Shown: piece after piece, positions 63,502-64,000 of the stretch | Layout of the letters: every line of letters begins with the position of its first letter | How positions within the stretch are numbered: position 1 is the first letter of the stretch | DNA from: Scatophagus argus | Lineage: Eukaryota; Chordata; Actinopteri; Scatophagidae | NCBI RefSeq assembly: GCF_020382885.2 | Contig: NC_058512.1 | Span: 8,272,802-8,336,801, forward strand | Length of the DNA stretch: 64,000 nucleotides | Direction of reading: 5' to 3' | Notes under the pieces: generated by a model | Told to the model about the DNA's origin: nothing | The model's database searches: none | Seen by the model: the letters and a program-made list of their open reading frames with translations, nothing else | Position numbers and translations under genes: made by a program

Positions 63502-64000
63502 TCGCCCTCAGTGGCACGGGTCCCATTTTGTTCTCTTTCAGCCTGACATGTTGAGCAGCAGTCGACCTGAGGCGGACGACAATAAGAGCAGGATGTCTGG
63601 AATCAACCCCCCACCCGACTCATCACCGCCACCTCCAAACACACACACAAAACCAAGACACACATTCCTCACACAGGAATGCAATGTGACAATAGGAAAC
63701 GCAATGAAGAGCACAGACAAAACAGACAGGCAAATTCTGTCCTGTTTGGGTGTCTGAATCGGATCACGGCGCTGGACAAAGTGGACATTTTGGTCCTGTG
63801 GATTCATTGGAGAATTTTCCCTCCTGGATTAACGTCAGGTGAAACCCAGGAGCCTCTGACTGATCGTCTTTGGGGCTTAATTAATATGATAAAACTCATC
63901 TTCTTCTCCTGTGAATGGAAGCAGTCTCCATTCATTCACAGGAACAACAACAGCTCATTAAGATAAAGTCAGATTTTGCAGATGAAGGTGATTGATGGGC
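62863..64000. other. Downstream spacer
   Basis: No gene is supported. A 40-bp (TG)20 microsatellite lies at 63461-63500. An open frame after an acceptor-like TTTCAG near 63540 has low-complexity Ser/Pro/Thr content and no family match. The window ends in unremarkable sequence. Confidence 0.45.
63461..63500. repeat. (TG)20 microsatellite
   Basis: Forty uninterrupted bases of TG, among the longest pure TG tracts in the window. Confidence 0.95.

Noticed and set aside
63464-63966. ORFs after the (TG)20 tract near the window end
   Set aside because: They begin within the microsatellite or are Ser/Pro/Thr low complexity, with no homology or partner exons visible.

Overview
This window looks like a stretch of ray-finned fish chromosome, most likely a percomorph teleost. 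Its genes are split into short exons with consensus GT/AG splice sites, the introns and spacers are AT-rich, and CA/TG microsatellites are abundant. The interspersed repeats are of kinds common in teleosts: Tc1/mariner copies, short MITEs and a dispersed 200-300 bp element present five times. I see no bacterial, viral, CRISPR, rRNA or tRNA signature.

I could join eight protein-coding genes exon by exon. Left to right they are coq4 (+, 572-5202), bspry (-, 6810-12359), zmynd19 (+, 14959-18774), tmem141 (+, 22745-24812), sapcd2 (+, 28520-39415), an intronless-CDS class A GPCR (+, 43327-44238), a ten-finger C2H2 zinc-finger gene (-, 46693-49729) and an EFA6/PSD-family ARF6 exchange factor, most like psd4 (+, 53286-62227). 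Every exon junction I propose keeps reading frame. The predicted proteins have lengths near those of their families (for example 227 aa for Zmynd19).

The first five genes all have human orthologues on the long arm of chromosome 9 (9q32-q34.3), so much of the window is a remnant of an ancestral linkage group. The proteins do unrelated jobs: ubiquinone synthesis (Coq4), epithelial B-box/SPRY adaptor (Bspry), MYND zinc-finger adaptor (Zmynd19), small membrane protein (Tmem141), spindle orientation and mitosis (Sapcd2), receptor signalling (GPCR), transcription (zinc finger) and membrane/actin/tight-junction control (Psd4-like). They are neighbours by shared ancestry rather than an operon-like unit.

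The unusual items are: a class A GPCR that seems to lack the TM3-ECL2 disulfide and almost all of ECL2; an exon-like ORF inside sapcd2 intron 2 that would splice in frame to sapcd2 exon 3; a bspry exon bracketed by UG and CA repeats that could pair; a non-autonomous Tc1 element with perfect 23-bp inverted repeats and TA duplications; a 159-bp MITE and a large palindrome inside tmem141 introns; a cell-cycle style promoter on sapcd2; and G-quadruplex motifs in the zmynd19 3' UTR. I found nothing that amounts to a clearly new multi-gene system.
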